Origin: Bermanella sp. WJH001
GTDB taxonomy: Bacteria; Pseudomonadota; Gammaproteobacteria; Pseudomonadales; Oceanobacteraceae
Assembly: GCF_030070105.1 (NCBI RefSeq)
Contig: NZ_JASJOO010000003.1
Coordinates: forward strand, 295,155 to 359,154
Reading direction: 5' to 3'
DNA length: 64,000 bases
Part shown: positions 35,806 through 44,282 of the stretch, in pieces
Numbering within the stretch: position 1 is the stretch's first letter
Layout: each line of letters begins with the position of its first letter
The notes under the pieces: generated by a model
Database searches by the model: none
Seen by the model: only the letters and a program-made list of their open reading frames with translations
Told to the model about the DNA's origin: nothing
Program-made: the position numbers and the translations under genes

Positions 35806-38577
35806 TTACGATGCCTGACTCATGTGTGTTGGATCAGCTTCATTCACCATTTCTAAACGTTCAATGGTTCCGGTGACGCCGTTCATGCGAATGGTCTCTT
35901 GGTCTTGTAAAATCTTGGTTAATTCCGGCACACCTACAATGGCAGGAATACCCAGTTCACGGGCTACCACGGCAGAATGAGAAAGAGTTGAGCCACGCTC
36001 AACAATAATGCCGCCAGCGGTTGGAAACAGCGGCGCCCAACCTGGGTCCGTGCGCACGGTACATAAAATTTGACCGTTGAGGTTTAATTCGTCATCCGGT
36101 GAAAAGATCAGGCGAATTTTTTCTTCAACAATACCTGGGTAACAACCTGTGCCCACCAAATGTGAGGCATCTAAATCAACATTGGCATCACTGTTATGGG
36201 GATATTCAAATGCATTGTTGCAGTACACCGCGCCCTTGGTCCAAAAATGATGGGGCAAGTCATGGGACTCATAACTTGCAAACTCTTCTTTGCGTGCAGT
36301 GACGAGCGGTTTTAACTGTGTTTGCACACTTCGGCCATCTTTATATGCATAGATTTCTTCAAGAGTGAGATAAAACACATCCCTTGGTGCATCTAACTTG
36401 CCATAAAAATAAAGCTGCTCACCGAGCTGGCTATAAATATCACGATACAAACCAAACATACGAGTGCGCGCTAGGCGCATGTTTTCTCGATTACGAATGG
36501 CATCACGCAGTGCTGATAAATTTTTATTAAATTTACCTAAGGCTCGTTTTCCGAGCTGTTGGCGAATACGTGGAATAACGGCTTGTTCAGCCTCTTGTCT
36601 AAATTTGGCTTCGTTTTCAGCAAGGGTTGCTAATGTTAAATCAGGCTTGGCTAAAAAGTTTTTTAATACCGCAAACATAAAAGAGGCATCTTGGCGCAGG
36701 GTAATAGACTCCAGCTTCAATTCACCCATGGTGCGATCACCATATAACTCGATGTATGTTTGACACTGTTGATAAAACTCAGCATCTTGCGTTTGTATCA
36801 CATCCAGCAAGACGGAATTTTCTGTTGTGAGAATACAGCGCTCAAGTATTTGATTTTTTCGAATGTAATCGCACATACGCAATAACATTTTTGTCGGCTC
36901 TGTGCTTTCAATGCCCTCTTCACCTGACAATAAATTATTTTGCACCACCTCTGGGTTTTCTATACCCACTTTTTCTAGCCAGCGATGCACACGACCATTC
37001 ATCATCATCACGTAAAAATCATTAACAATGGGCGTGGTCCAATTTTCTAATAGCTGTTTATCAAGACGGCGGCTTTCATTCACCAACTGCCCAATGGTAA
37101 GTGTATGCAAGGATTCACGTTTAACCGATTGGTATTCACGCTGAAACATATCGCGAAAATCACGCACCAAGTTATCCATGTTCCTAAAGCGAGTAAACAT
37201 AGAATAAAGGGCGCGTATTACTTGGGGGATTTTTTTGATTTTTTGTTTGGTTGTTAACGCCTGATCTTCTACCAGATCCACAGGATCGGTTAACCCCATC
37301 ATGCGTTCCATATCGGACTTGTTTTGTTTAAACGACGGTAAAAACAATAAACCACGATACCAGTTATTAATGTTGTAATACACACGACCATGAATTAAAC
37401 CCAGCATGTTTTCTAACATGCCTTGGTGGGCTTGTACCACAGATTCGTTCACACCTAACAAGCGCAAGGTTTGCTCGTACACGGTTTTATAAGCACGATT
37501 GGCAAAACTAAAGGTGAGCGGTGTGGTCACGCCACAATAGGATTCTTGAATATTGGAGTTATCCCAGACCACCACATCATCATTATCACTGTTAATCGGC
37601 GGTAGCGAGGTCACAGGGCGTGCTTGTAAAATATAAAACTGGCCGCCTTTTAAACACCATTCGATATCCATGGGTGTTTGATAACTGTGGGCAATGTCTC
37701 GACCTAAATTGCGTAATTGCAAAACGTGGTCATCGCTCAAACTGGCTTGATTTTGTTTGGCCTCATCTACGGCCGTTTCAATTGCACCAAGATTTGCGCT
37801 GGCATCAAATACAAAGGCTGTGTCTTTTATGTTTATTTGACTGCTAATATCATCATCAAACAAACCCACGGTGATTTCATCGGTATTGCACACACCAGAA
37901 ACGATCCCCTCGCCACATCCCCAAGTGGATGAAATCAACGCTTGCTGACGATTCCCTGTAATTGGATTGGCGGTAAACATCACGCCAGATACATCCGCAT
38001 CAATCATTTCTTGAATAATAATGGCCGCGCGAATATCCGTTAAACCTAACCCATTATGAATGCGATACGCCAATGCGCGGTGATTAAACGCGCTTTGCAT
38101 CACTTTAATAATGGATGCAAAAACCGCTTGTTCACCTTGTTGGTATAAATACGAATCCATTTGCCCTGCAAAGGATGCATTCTCGGCATCTTCACCCACC
38201 ACAGATGAGCGTACGGCTAACGAAGCGTGAGTTAAAACATCTTCAGGTAAGCGATCACGAATTAACTGCTGCACCTCTTGAGTTAACGGTAAACGCCCTA
38301 ACGCATCTTGAATGGCGGTGGCCACACTGGCGATGGCCTCGTTAGTGATATCGACTTTTTCTTTATTAGCCGTTAATAGTTGCAGCTGCTGCTCGAGCCA
38401 GTTTTCAATATTTAATGCTTTAATTTGTTGTGAAAAACATTCCGTTGTTAATACCCACCATTTAGGGACGGGCAAACCTTGGCGTGATAACCACGCGAGG
38501 TTTTTGGCTTTACCTCCCAGTAGATCATCACTGTAGTTAAGTGCTTGTGTTGAATCTAATAACAATGGCAAGGTCAT
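35806..38577 (-). CDS. ATP/His-type dikinase, rifampin-phosphotransferase-like
   Basis: 923 residues. Residues ~1-340 form the PPDK-type ATP-grasp domain (LGGKAKNLAWLSRQGLPVPKWWVLT, SLAVRSSVVGEDAENASFAGQMDSYL, GVMFTANPITGNRQQALISSTWGCGEGIVSG, MDIEWCLKGGQFYILQARPVTS). A long middle region follows with no PEP-synthase features. The C-terminus (855-890) is the swivelling phospho-His domain, GSTLSHSAVVAREL with catalytic His867. No PEP/pyruvate TIM barrel is present, so the architecture matches rifampin phosphotransferase (Rph), which uses ATP and water to phosphorylate a hydroxyl, rather than PEP synthase. Start ATG 38577 lies one base after the HMGR stop, with GGGGTG upstream. Substrate unknown. 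Confidence 0.86.
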   Translation of the reverse strand: MTLPLLLDSTQALNYSDDLLGGKAKNLAWLSRQGLPVPKWWVLTTECFSQQIKALNIENWLEQQLQLLTANKEKVDITNEAIASVATAIQDALGRLPLTQEVQQLIRDRLPEDVLTHASLAVRSSVVGEDAENASFAGQMDSYLYQQGEQAVFASIIKVMQSAFNHRALAYRIHNGLGLTDIRAAIIIQEMIDADVSGVMFTANPITGNRQQALISSTWGCGEGIVSGVCNTDEITVGLFDDDISSQINIKDTAFVFDASANLGAIETAVDEAKQNQASLSDDHVLQLRNLGRDIAHSYQTPMDIEWCLKGGQFYILQARPVTSLPPINSDNDDVVVWDNSNIQESYCGVTTPLTFSFANRAYKTVYEQTLRLLGVNESVVQAHQGMLENMLGLIHGRVYYNINNWYRGLLFLPSFKQNKSDMERMMGLTDPVDLVEDQALTTKQKIKKIPQVIRALYSMFTRFRNMDNLVRDFRDMFQREYQSVKRESLHTLTIGQLVNESRRLDKQLLENWTTPIVNDFYVMMMNGRVHRWLEKVGIENPEVVQNNLLSGEEGIESTEPTKMLLRMCDYIRKNQILERCILTTENSVLLDVIQTQDAEFYQQCQTYIELYGDRTMGELKLESITLRQDASFMFAVLKNFLAKPDLTLATLAENEAKFRQEAEQAVIPRIRQQLGKRALGKFNKNLSALRDAIRNRENMRLARTRMFGLYRDIYSQLGEQLYFYGKLDAPRDVFYLTLEEIYAYKDGRSVQTQLKPLVTARKEEFASYESHDLPHHFWTKGAVYCNNAFEYPHNSDANVDLDASHLVGTGCYPGIVEEKIRLIFSPDDELNLNGQILCTVRTDPGWAPLFPTAGGIIVERGSTLSHSAVVARELGIPAIVGVPELTKILQDQETIRMNGVTGTIERLEMVNEADPTHMSQAS

Positions 38578-38578
38578 G

Positions 38579-41353
38579 TTAACACCCCGCTTCTTCAAGT
38601 TGTTTTTGTGTTTCAAATAACAACTCGTTATCAAGTAGCTGCCTAAAGGTCATGAGCATGCGCGGCATAAACTTATAGTCTCTGAATGTATGCACCATGA
38701 TGTACATAGGTATGCGGCACACCACTAAATCCCAAAGGCAAAGGGTAAACCCGCGACGCCATTGCTTGGCGTCGATTTCAACACCGCTTAAGCTTTGCAA
38801 TTCGATTCGGTGTTGCTCAATATAGAATTCAATATCTTCTTTTTTGAAATCCGGCTGCAAGGTAAAAATTAATAATTCCGCTAAATCGTGTTGCGGCAAA
38901 TGCACCGTGGCCAGTTCCCAATCATAAGCACATAGGCTTAATGCACCTGTGGTTTTGTTGCGGCGAAAGGCAATATTACGCGGATTAAAATCGTTATGAA
39001 TTAAGGTTTTTGGCATGGCATCAATTTCTTGATACCAATCTTTTAAGCTATAAACGCGATCACGAAAACGCGCCATGTCGGCATCGGTAAACCACTCAGG
39101 AAATTCCTCCCCACTGTGGGCACCCAGCATTTCCCATAAACGCATTTTTTCTTGCATGTTTTTGCAAGTAGGTGCATCGGATATCCAATCTTTTTGTGCA
39201 AGCTCGGCTTCTTTGCCGTACCAAATGGAATGTACTTCGGCGATGCCCCGTATGGCCACTTGAATATGCTCAGCTGTCCAATTGGATGTATCGTCTGCGC
39301 TGTCCATGAGCTCCATGTCTTCCATGAGCTCTTGCACTAATACATACGCCTCACGACTATCATCTTGCCAAGCCATATAGGTGGTAGGGGCATTGTTTAC
39401 AAAGCGTGGGTCCGTTTGTGACATCACCGCCAATTCACGTTTATGGCAATTAGTAAAACCAAGATTATTTTTAAATTCGTTATACGCATGGGCCAAGCGT
39501 GCATCACACATGGCAGCCACACTGTTTAGCATGAGAATCACTTCGTCATCTAATGGCTTTACTTTTACCATGACATTCACAGGCTCTGGCAAACCCGCCA
39601 GCGTTAACGCAAATGGAAAGTGCCCCACCAGTTTATTAATTTTGTGATCGGTCAATTCAGTAATAATACTGCTGCCTTTTGACTCAATAGTTAAGGCTTC
39701 AGCCTGCTCTACATAAATATTGGTGCGATCATAATAAGATTGCATGGCACGGGTAAAAAATTGTGAATTAAGGTCGCTGAGTTTTAACCATTCAACTGGG
39801 CGATTACGCCCAAGTTTTTCATGGGCACGAGCAAACTGATCACTGGCAATGGCTGACAGTGTTGATAAATCTAACGCCAAACAAAAACTGGCAATGATTT
39901 CTGCTAACTTATGGGCACAACCTGGGCCGGCGCATCCTAACAACTCTAAACATTCTTTTTGTTGGGCAAGGCTAGTACCCCCACCCACACTGCCCACCAC
40001 TAAACTGGGTAATCTTAAAGTGGCGGAGACTTCATTGTCTTTGGTTAATTCTAAATACAATTGACCAATTGAGGATTCATGCACACAGGCAATGTCTTGA
40101 CCCGTTGCAGTGAACATGGCACCAATTACATTGGCAATGTTGATATTCATACCCACCATGCCAGAGGCAATACTGCCGCTGTTAAAACGGTTATAGGCTG
40201 AAAATAATTGCTCTGGTGTGACCTTTAATACTTTACGGCACACCTCCTCCGTTAATAAACATTCCGCCATAACGCGAATACCACGGCCGCGTAAAAACGA
40301 GTTGTAGGTGACTTTTTTATCGTTGGATAAATTCGCTTCAATCATAAAGTTTTCAATTTGAATATGATCAAAGAAATTCATTTGTGACAAAATCCACTGA
40401 CATGCTTGCCAAGTGCACGTGGTCGTCATGTTTTGACCGGCGGCATCACCCGTTTCATATGAAAATTCCATATGCAGGGTGCGCCCCATCAATTCACTTT
40501 TGATTTCAACCAAGTCAGCATAATTTGAATACTTACGAGTTTGCTCGGCAATTTCTGTATAGTGATCTTTGACCCATTGATCTAAAAATAATGCAGACGA
40601 TAAATCAGACAATACAAACACAGGGGCCCGCAACATTCGCTGACCAATTACACGAACATTGACACCACCCGAGCGCGATAACGCGGTGGCACCGCGGGTA
40701 GCCGATGCGAGCAACGCCCCTTCGGTTGTCGCCATGGGTGCGTAATACAAACCATTGGCATGGGTGCCTTTAATATGCAGCGGCCCTGCGATGCCCACAG
40801 GAATTTCAACCGAACCAACCAGTGCTTCAATGTTACTGACTAACGTAACAGGGTCTAACGTGGTGTTGGCAACTTTTTCAAGTTGCACACCTGTGGTTTC
40901 ACGAATGTAAGCTAAACGCTCTTGCCTTGCATCTTCTGTATATAAACCTCGAGCCGGCACTTTAGGCAGACTAAATTCAGTATGTGAGATGTTTTCATCG
41001 ACAACCGGCGCTTGCCGTAATATATAACCCATTTGCCAAAATAAACGGGCGGTTTCAGCGTCCCCATCATGGCCTAATACAAGATGGGTCTTGTGGCCTT
41101 TTGTGGTGGTATTGATTAATGCTAACTTTCTAAGTTCAAATACTTGATCAAGAATCGTGACGATTATTTTGTCAATTTTGTCATGTACGATATGTTCGAA
41201 TAAATTCTCACAAATAATGGTGATTTCTTTTTTTGAAACATCAACGGCTTCGGCCTGCCACTGTTTGTCGCCATGCTGCACATGTACCTGTGCGCCATAT
41301 TCTTTAGCAAATACGTGACGAGTTAAATGTGCGGTTAATTTTTCCTTTTTCAT
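38579..41353 (-). CDS. HMG-CoA reductase (class I) fused to an APH/choline-kinase-like phosphotransferase
   Basis: 924 residues. Residues ~1-115 are an unknown soluble domain; no membrane anchor. A class I HMG-CoA reductase fills ~130-560 with all four catalytic residues visible: Glu211 in PMATTEG, Lys346 in NDKKVTYN, Asp420 in ATGQD and His511 in ARAHEKLGRN; NADP-region GDAAGQNMTT is at 302-311. The C-terminal ~650-924 is an APH-fold kinase: HNDFNPRNI (from His786) and AYDWELA with metal-binding Asp811. The reductase should reduce HMG-CoA or an analogue to mevalonate; the kinase may phosphorylate the product or another alcohol (inference). No other mevalonate-pathway genes are in the window. 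Second gene of the operon, 2 bases after the UbiA stop. Confidence 0.88.
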   Translation of the reverse strand: MKKEKLTAHLTRHVFAKEYGAQVHVQHGDKQWQAEAVDVSKKEITIICENLFEHIVHDKIDKIIVTILDQVFELRKLALINTTTKGHKTHLVLGHDGDAETARLFWQMGYILRQAPVVDENISHTEFSLPKVPARGLYTEDARQERLAYIRETTGVQLEKVANTTLDPVTLVSNIEALVGSVEIPVGIAGPLHIKGTHANGLYYAPMATTEGALLASATRGATALSRSGGVNVRVIGQRMLRAPVFVLSDLSSALFLDQWVKDHYTEIAEQTRKYSNYADLVEIKSELMGRTLHMEFSYETGDAAGQNMTTTCTWQACQWILSQMNFFDHIQIENFMIEANLSNDKKVTYNSFLRGRGIRVMAECLLTEEVCRKVLKVTPEQLFSAYNRFNSGSIASGMVGMNINIANVIGAMFTATGQDIACVHESSIGQLYLELTKDNEVSATLRLPSLVVGSVGGGTSLAQQKECLELLGCAGPGCAHKLAEIIASFCLALDLSTLSAIASDQFARAHEKLGRNRPVEWLKLSDLNSQFFTRAMQSYYDRTNIYVEQAEALTIESKGSSIITELTDHKINKLVGHFPFALTLAGLPEPVNVMVKVKPLDDEVILMLNSVAAMCDARLAHAYNEFKNNLGFTNCHKRELAVMSQTDPRFVNNAPTTYMAWQDDSREAYVLVQELMEDMELMDSADDTSNWTAEHIQVAIRGIAEVHSIWYGKEAELAQKDWISDAPTCKNMQEKMRLWEMLGAHSGEEFPEWFTDADMARFRDRVYSLKDWYQEIDAMPKTLIHNDFNPRNIAFRRNKTTGALSLCAYDWELATVHLPQHDLAELLIFTLQPDFKKEDIEFYIEQHRIELQSLSGVEIDAKQWRRGFTLCLWDLVVCRIPMYIMVHTFRDYKFMPRMLMTFRQLLDNELLFETQKQLEEAGC

Positions 41354-41355
41354 GA

Positions 41356-42315
41356 TTATACCCAACTTCCTGTCATTCCATTATTTACAAGTACTGCGAT
41401 AATAATTACCAGGTAACCAATCAACATATTGACTGCCACCGCCGCTTCATTTTTTTCACGACCTTCTATGGTCGAATTTGCTATAAACCTCTTAACCTGA
41501 CGAATAGCAACGCCATACATTAAGATCAAAGGTATCAACAGCCAGCCGATGTAATTGACGTCTAATACAAACAGTAATGCCCCTTGTGATAGCAGCATCA
41601 TAGAAACCAACAGCATTACTATGTATGCAGAGCCCTTGGTGCCAAAGATTCTAGAGTACGAGTCCACTGTATCGCGCTCTTCTTCTATGCCTTTGGTTTT
41701 ACGTGTAATTTCAAAACAAAAACCACTAATGAACGCAAGCAGCATCATCACCATAAGCGACTCATTTAACACAGCATTTGGCACCGCCAAATTGGCTAAC
41801 CAAAACACAATTAACGGCATAATTAGCATGTGTGAGAACGCATATAGGGTTAAGCGCTTTTCTAACCATTCACCACAAAAGAATTCCGCCCCCATCAAAC
41901 ATAAATATACAAACATGATGAGGTAACTGATGGTGGCACCACCAAAAGAAAAACCATCTGCATAAATTGAAAACAACAACTGAGAAAAAACCGCCACAAC
42001 CCCTAGTACTTTTAAATGCTTAAGGGTGATTAAGCCGCGTTGTAAAACACGCTGAGGGTGATTAACAACATCTAGGGCATAGTCTTTGTGTTCGTCAAAA
42101 ATACGAATCACCAAAAACAGACTCCAGGTAACAATACACGCGAGCACATCCACAAGAGAGACTTGAACCTCACCATCCAGAGTCGATCTCGCAACGACAG
42201 CACTGGTTAAATACAAAATAAAAAATAACAGTGCGTTTTTAAACGGGAACCGTTCATCCATCCACGCAAAAATACGCGAAGACAAAGCGTCATTCATTGA
42301 GGCAGAGGTAGACAT
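41356..42315 (-). CDS. UbiA-family prenyltransferase
   Basis: 319 residues with eight or nine membrane helices. First Asp-rich motif: R71-IF-D74-EHK-D78-YAL-D82 followed by VNHPQRVLQRGLIT, a UbiA variant lacking the usual N. Second motif: RKTKGIEEERDTVDSYSRIFG (205-225). UbiA enzymes join a prenyl diphosphate to an aromatic, glycerol phosphate or protein-free acceptor; this subclade is not ubiquinone UbiA and no quinone genes are nearby. ATG at 42315 has GGAAG eight bases upstream; a TTG 16 codons earlier is rejected. First gene of the six-gene operon. Confidence 0.85.
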   Translation of the reverse strand: MSTSASMNDALSSRIFAWMDERFPFKNALLFFILYLTSAVVARSTLDGEVQVSLVDVLACIVTWSLFLVIRIFDEHKDYALDVVNHPQRVLQRGLITLKHLKVLGVVAVFSQLLFSIYADGFSFGGATISYLIMFVYLCLMGAEFFCGEWLEKRLTLYAFSHMLIMPLIVFWLANLAVPNAVLNESLMVMMLLAFISGFCFEITRKTKGIEEERDTVDSYSRIFGTKGSAYIVMLLVSMMLLSQGALLFVLDVNYIGWLLIPLILMYGVAIRQVKRFIANSTIEGREKNEAAVAVNMLIGYLVIIIAVLVNNGMTGSWV

Positions 42316-42717
42316 TGAAGTACTTCCTTTTACTTTTTGAGTCAGCGTGATCACTGAAATCAAACGCTGTAAATTAATTTTTCAGGCTAAACTAGAGGGG
42401 CTTTTGACGTGCTTTATATATGCAGCTATTTTTATTTATGCGTCTTTAAACTTTTTATCACATTTTCTTGAATGTCATATGACAAACAAAATATTTAAAG
42501 CGGCAATGAATAATACTTCATTACATTTTTAATGATCCGCTTCTGACTGGGTGATTAAAACATAGGGCGGACATTCTCAGCCAGAGGTATTAGCTGATAG
42601 AAATGAAAATTTTTAATGTTAATTGAGGGAAAATTTAGAAAGAAATTAGTCAATCATCCAAATGGACTAACCAAGCATTAGAAGTGTGTTCAAATATAAA
42701 AAGAAGAGAAATAAAAT
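42316..42717. promoter_or_regulatory. Promoter region of the lipid-type operon, with palindrome TGTCATATGACA
   Basis: About 400 AT-rich bases without a gene, between the UbiA gene (-) and the MFS-gene terminator. A perfect 12-base palindrome TGTCATATGACA lies at 42473-42484, about 160 bases upstream of the UbiA ATG on the transcribed strand, and TATATA at 42415-42420 could be part of a -10 region. Candidate control site; no regulator gene is in the operon. Confidence 0.4.
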
Positions 42718-42738
42718 CGATCGCCCTAAGGGCGATCG
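42718..42738 (-). terminator. Terminator of the MFS gene
   Basis: Nine-base perfect stem CGATCGCCC / GGGCGATCG with loop of three, 7 bases after the MFS stop, followed on the minus strand by ATTTTATTTC, moderately T-rich. Confidence 0.8.
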
Positions 42739-42744
42739 CAAAAA

Positions 42745-44088
42745 CTAGGTATTGAATTTTTTAAGGTGAATCGGATCAAATTCTTTACTATCTACTTTTA
42801 AGTAGGCCGCTTGATCATTCAGCATAATCACCACCTCATGCACTCCTGGCAATGTTAACAACTGTGATTCAAGCATCGTATTGTTTAGACCTTGCACACT
42901 CAATGCAACTCGATAACTGGTTAAGTGCCTTGGTGTTTGCATGGTCCAAACCAAAACAATCCAAATAAACAGTAACGGCAGCATGCCCCAGAATACATAA
43001 CTTAAACTGTAATATTCACTGAGCAGGCCGCCCAACATACCGCCGATAAAAGCACCTAAAAACTGACTCGTACTGTATACACCCATAGCGCTGCCTTTAA
43101 AGCCAGCCGGTGCAAATTTACTCACCAATGATGGCAGGCTTGCCTCTAAAATATTAAAGGCAACAAAAAACACCCAAAGTGCAAAACTGATTCCCCACAC
43201 AGAAGATAATTCAAATCCAAGCAACGCCACACTGGCCATTAACAGTATCACAGCGCACAGCAGGACTTGTTTCATCTTTTGTTTTTTCTCGCCAATAATG
43301 ATGAATGGCACCATCATGACAAACGCCACAAGCATAACGGGTAAATATACTTTCCAGTGCTCAGGCTGCAATAAACCAGCATCCACCAGTGCAACCGGTA
43401 GGGCCACAAAACACGCCACCAACACAGCGTGCAATGTAAAAATACCAAAACTTAAGCGTAAGATTTGTTTGTCTTTAAAAACATCCCCAAGCTGGGAAAC
43501 AAACGCTCTTGCATCACGGGAACGAACTTGCTGTCTTGGTGTTGGCACAACCGCCAATAACAAACCAATGGCTAATAATGATAATAAACCGGTTAGCATA
43601 AATAGACCTGACAACCCCATCCAGCCAGCTAACAATGGCCCAACCACCATGGCCAAGGTAAACGACAAACCAATACTGGCTCCGATACTGGCCATGGCCT
43701 TGGTGCGATTTTCTTCGCGGGTCAGGTCTGTCATTAATGCCATTAACGTACTGGCCACCGCGCCGGCACCTTGCAGAGCTCGGCCTAAAATTAACAACCA
43801 GATATCGTCTGCTACTGCCGCTAATGCACTGCCCAAACTAAACAATGCTAAACCAATAACAATCACTGGTTTACGCCCAATCCGATCAGACCAAACACCA
43901 AATGGTAACTGCAAACAGGCTTGTGTTAGACCATAAACGCCAATCGCAACACCCACCAATGATGCGGTGGCCCCTTGATAATCCTGTGCGAACAAAGCCA
44001 AGACCGGCAATACCATGAACAAGCCAAACATGCGTAAGGCGTAGATCAAAGCAAGCGTAGTAACAGTGCGCGTTTCTAGTGGGGACAT
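42745..44088 (-). CDS. MFS transporter, YajR-like
   Basis: 447 residues, twelve membrane helices. Motif A (GVWSDRIGRKP) follows helix 2; a later FAPAGFKGSAMGVYSTSQFLGAFIGG segment is typical of the YajR clade. The C-terminal ~65 residues (YRVALSVQGLNNTMLESQLLTLPGVHEVVIM) form a ferredoxin-like YAM domain as in E. coli YajR. Substrate unknown, proton-driven export is expected. In Pseudomonas an MFS gene of this type lies between uvrA and ssb; here it keeps its place next to the divergent uvrA side but is parted from ssb by the lipid-type operon. Confidence 0.9.
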   Translation of the reverse strand: MSPLETRTVTTLALIYALRMFGLFMVLPVLALFAQDYQGATASLVGVAIGVYGLTQACLQLPFGVWSDRIGRKPVIVIGLALFSLGSALAAVADDIWLLILGRALQGAGAVASTLMALMTDLTREENRTKAMASIGASIGLSFTLAMVVGPLLAGWMGLSGLFMLTGLLSLLAIGLLLAVVPTPRQQVRSRDARAFVSQLGDVFKDKQILRLSFGIFTLHAVLVACFVALPVALVDAGLLQPEHWKVYLPVMLVAFVMMVPFIIIGEKKQKMKQVLLCAVILLMASVALLGFELSSVWGISFALWVFFVAFNILEASLPSLVSKFAPAGFKGSAMGVYSTSQFLGAFIGGMLGGLLSEYYSLSYVFWGMLPLLFIWIVLVWTMQTPRHLTSYRVALSVQGLNNTMLESQLLTLPGVHEVVIMLNDQAAYLKVDSKEFDPIHLKKFNT

Positions 44089-44282
44089 GAGAAAACTACA
44101 TCAGAAAAAGAGCGGCATTTTAGCAATCCGTGACAGCCATGAGTACCCCTAAGGTAAAAGAGTAGAAAAATTAAACTTTTTTCCCAAAAATGAGTAATCA
44201 ATCCACCTTCATGGGTGTCATTTCGCACATTTTTCTCTACAATGGCCCATATTGTTCAAACTATCAGCAAGGAATGCTAGAT

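Noticed and set aside
35806-38577. Phosphoenolpyruvate synthase
   Set aside because: The C-terminal PEP/pyruvate-binding barrel is missing; the phospho-His domain ends the protein.
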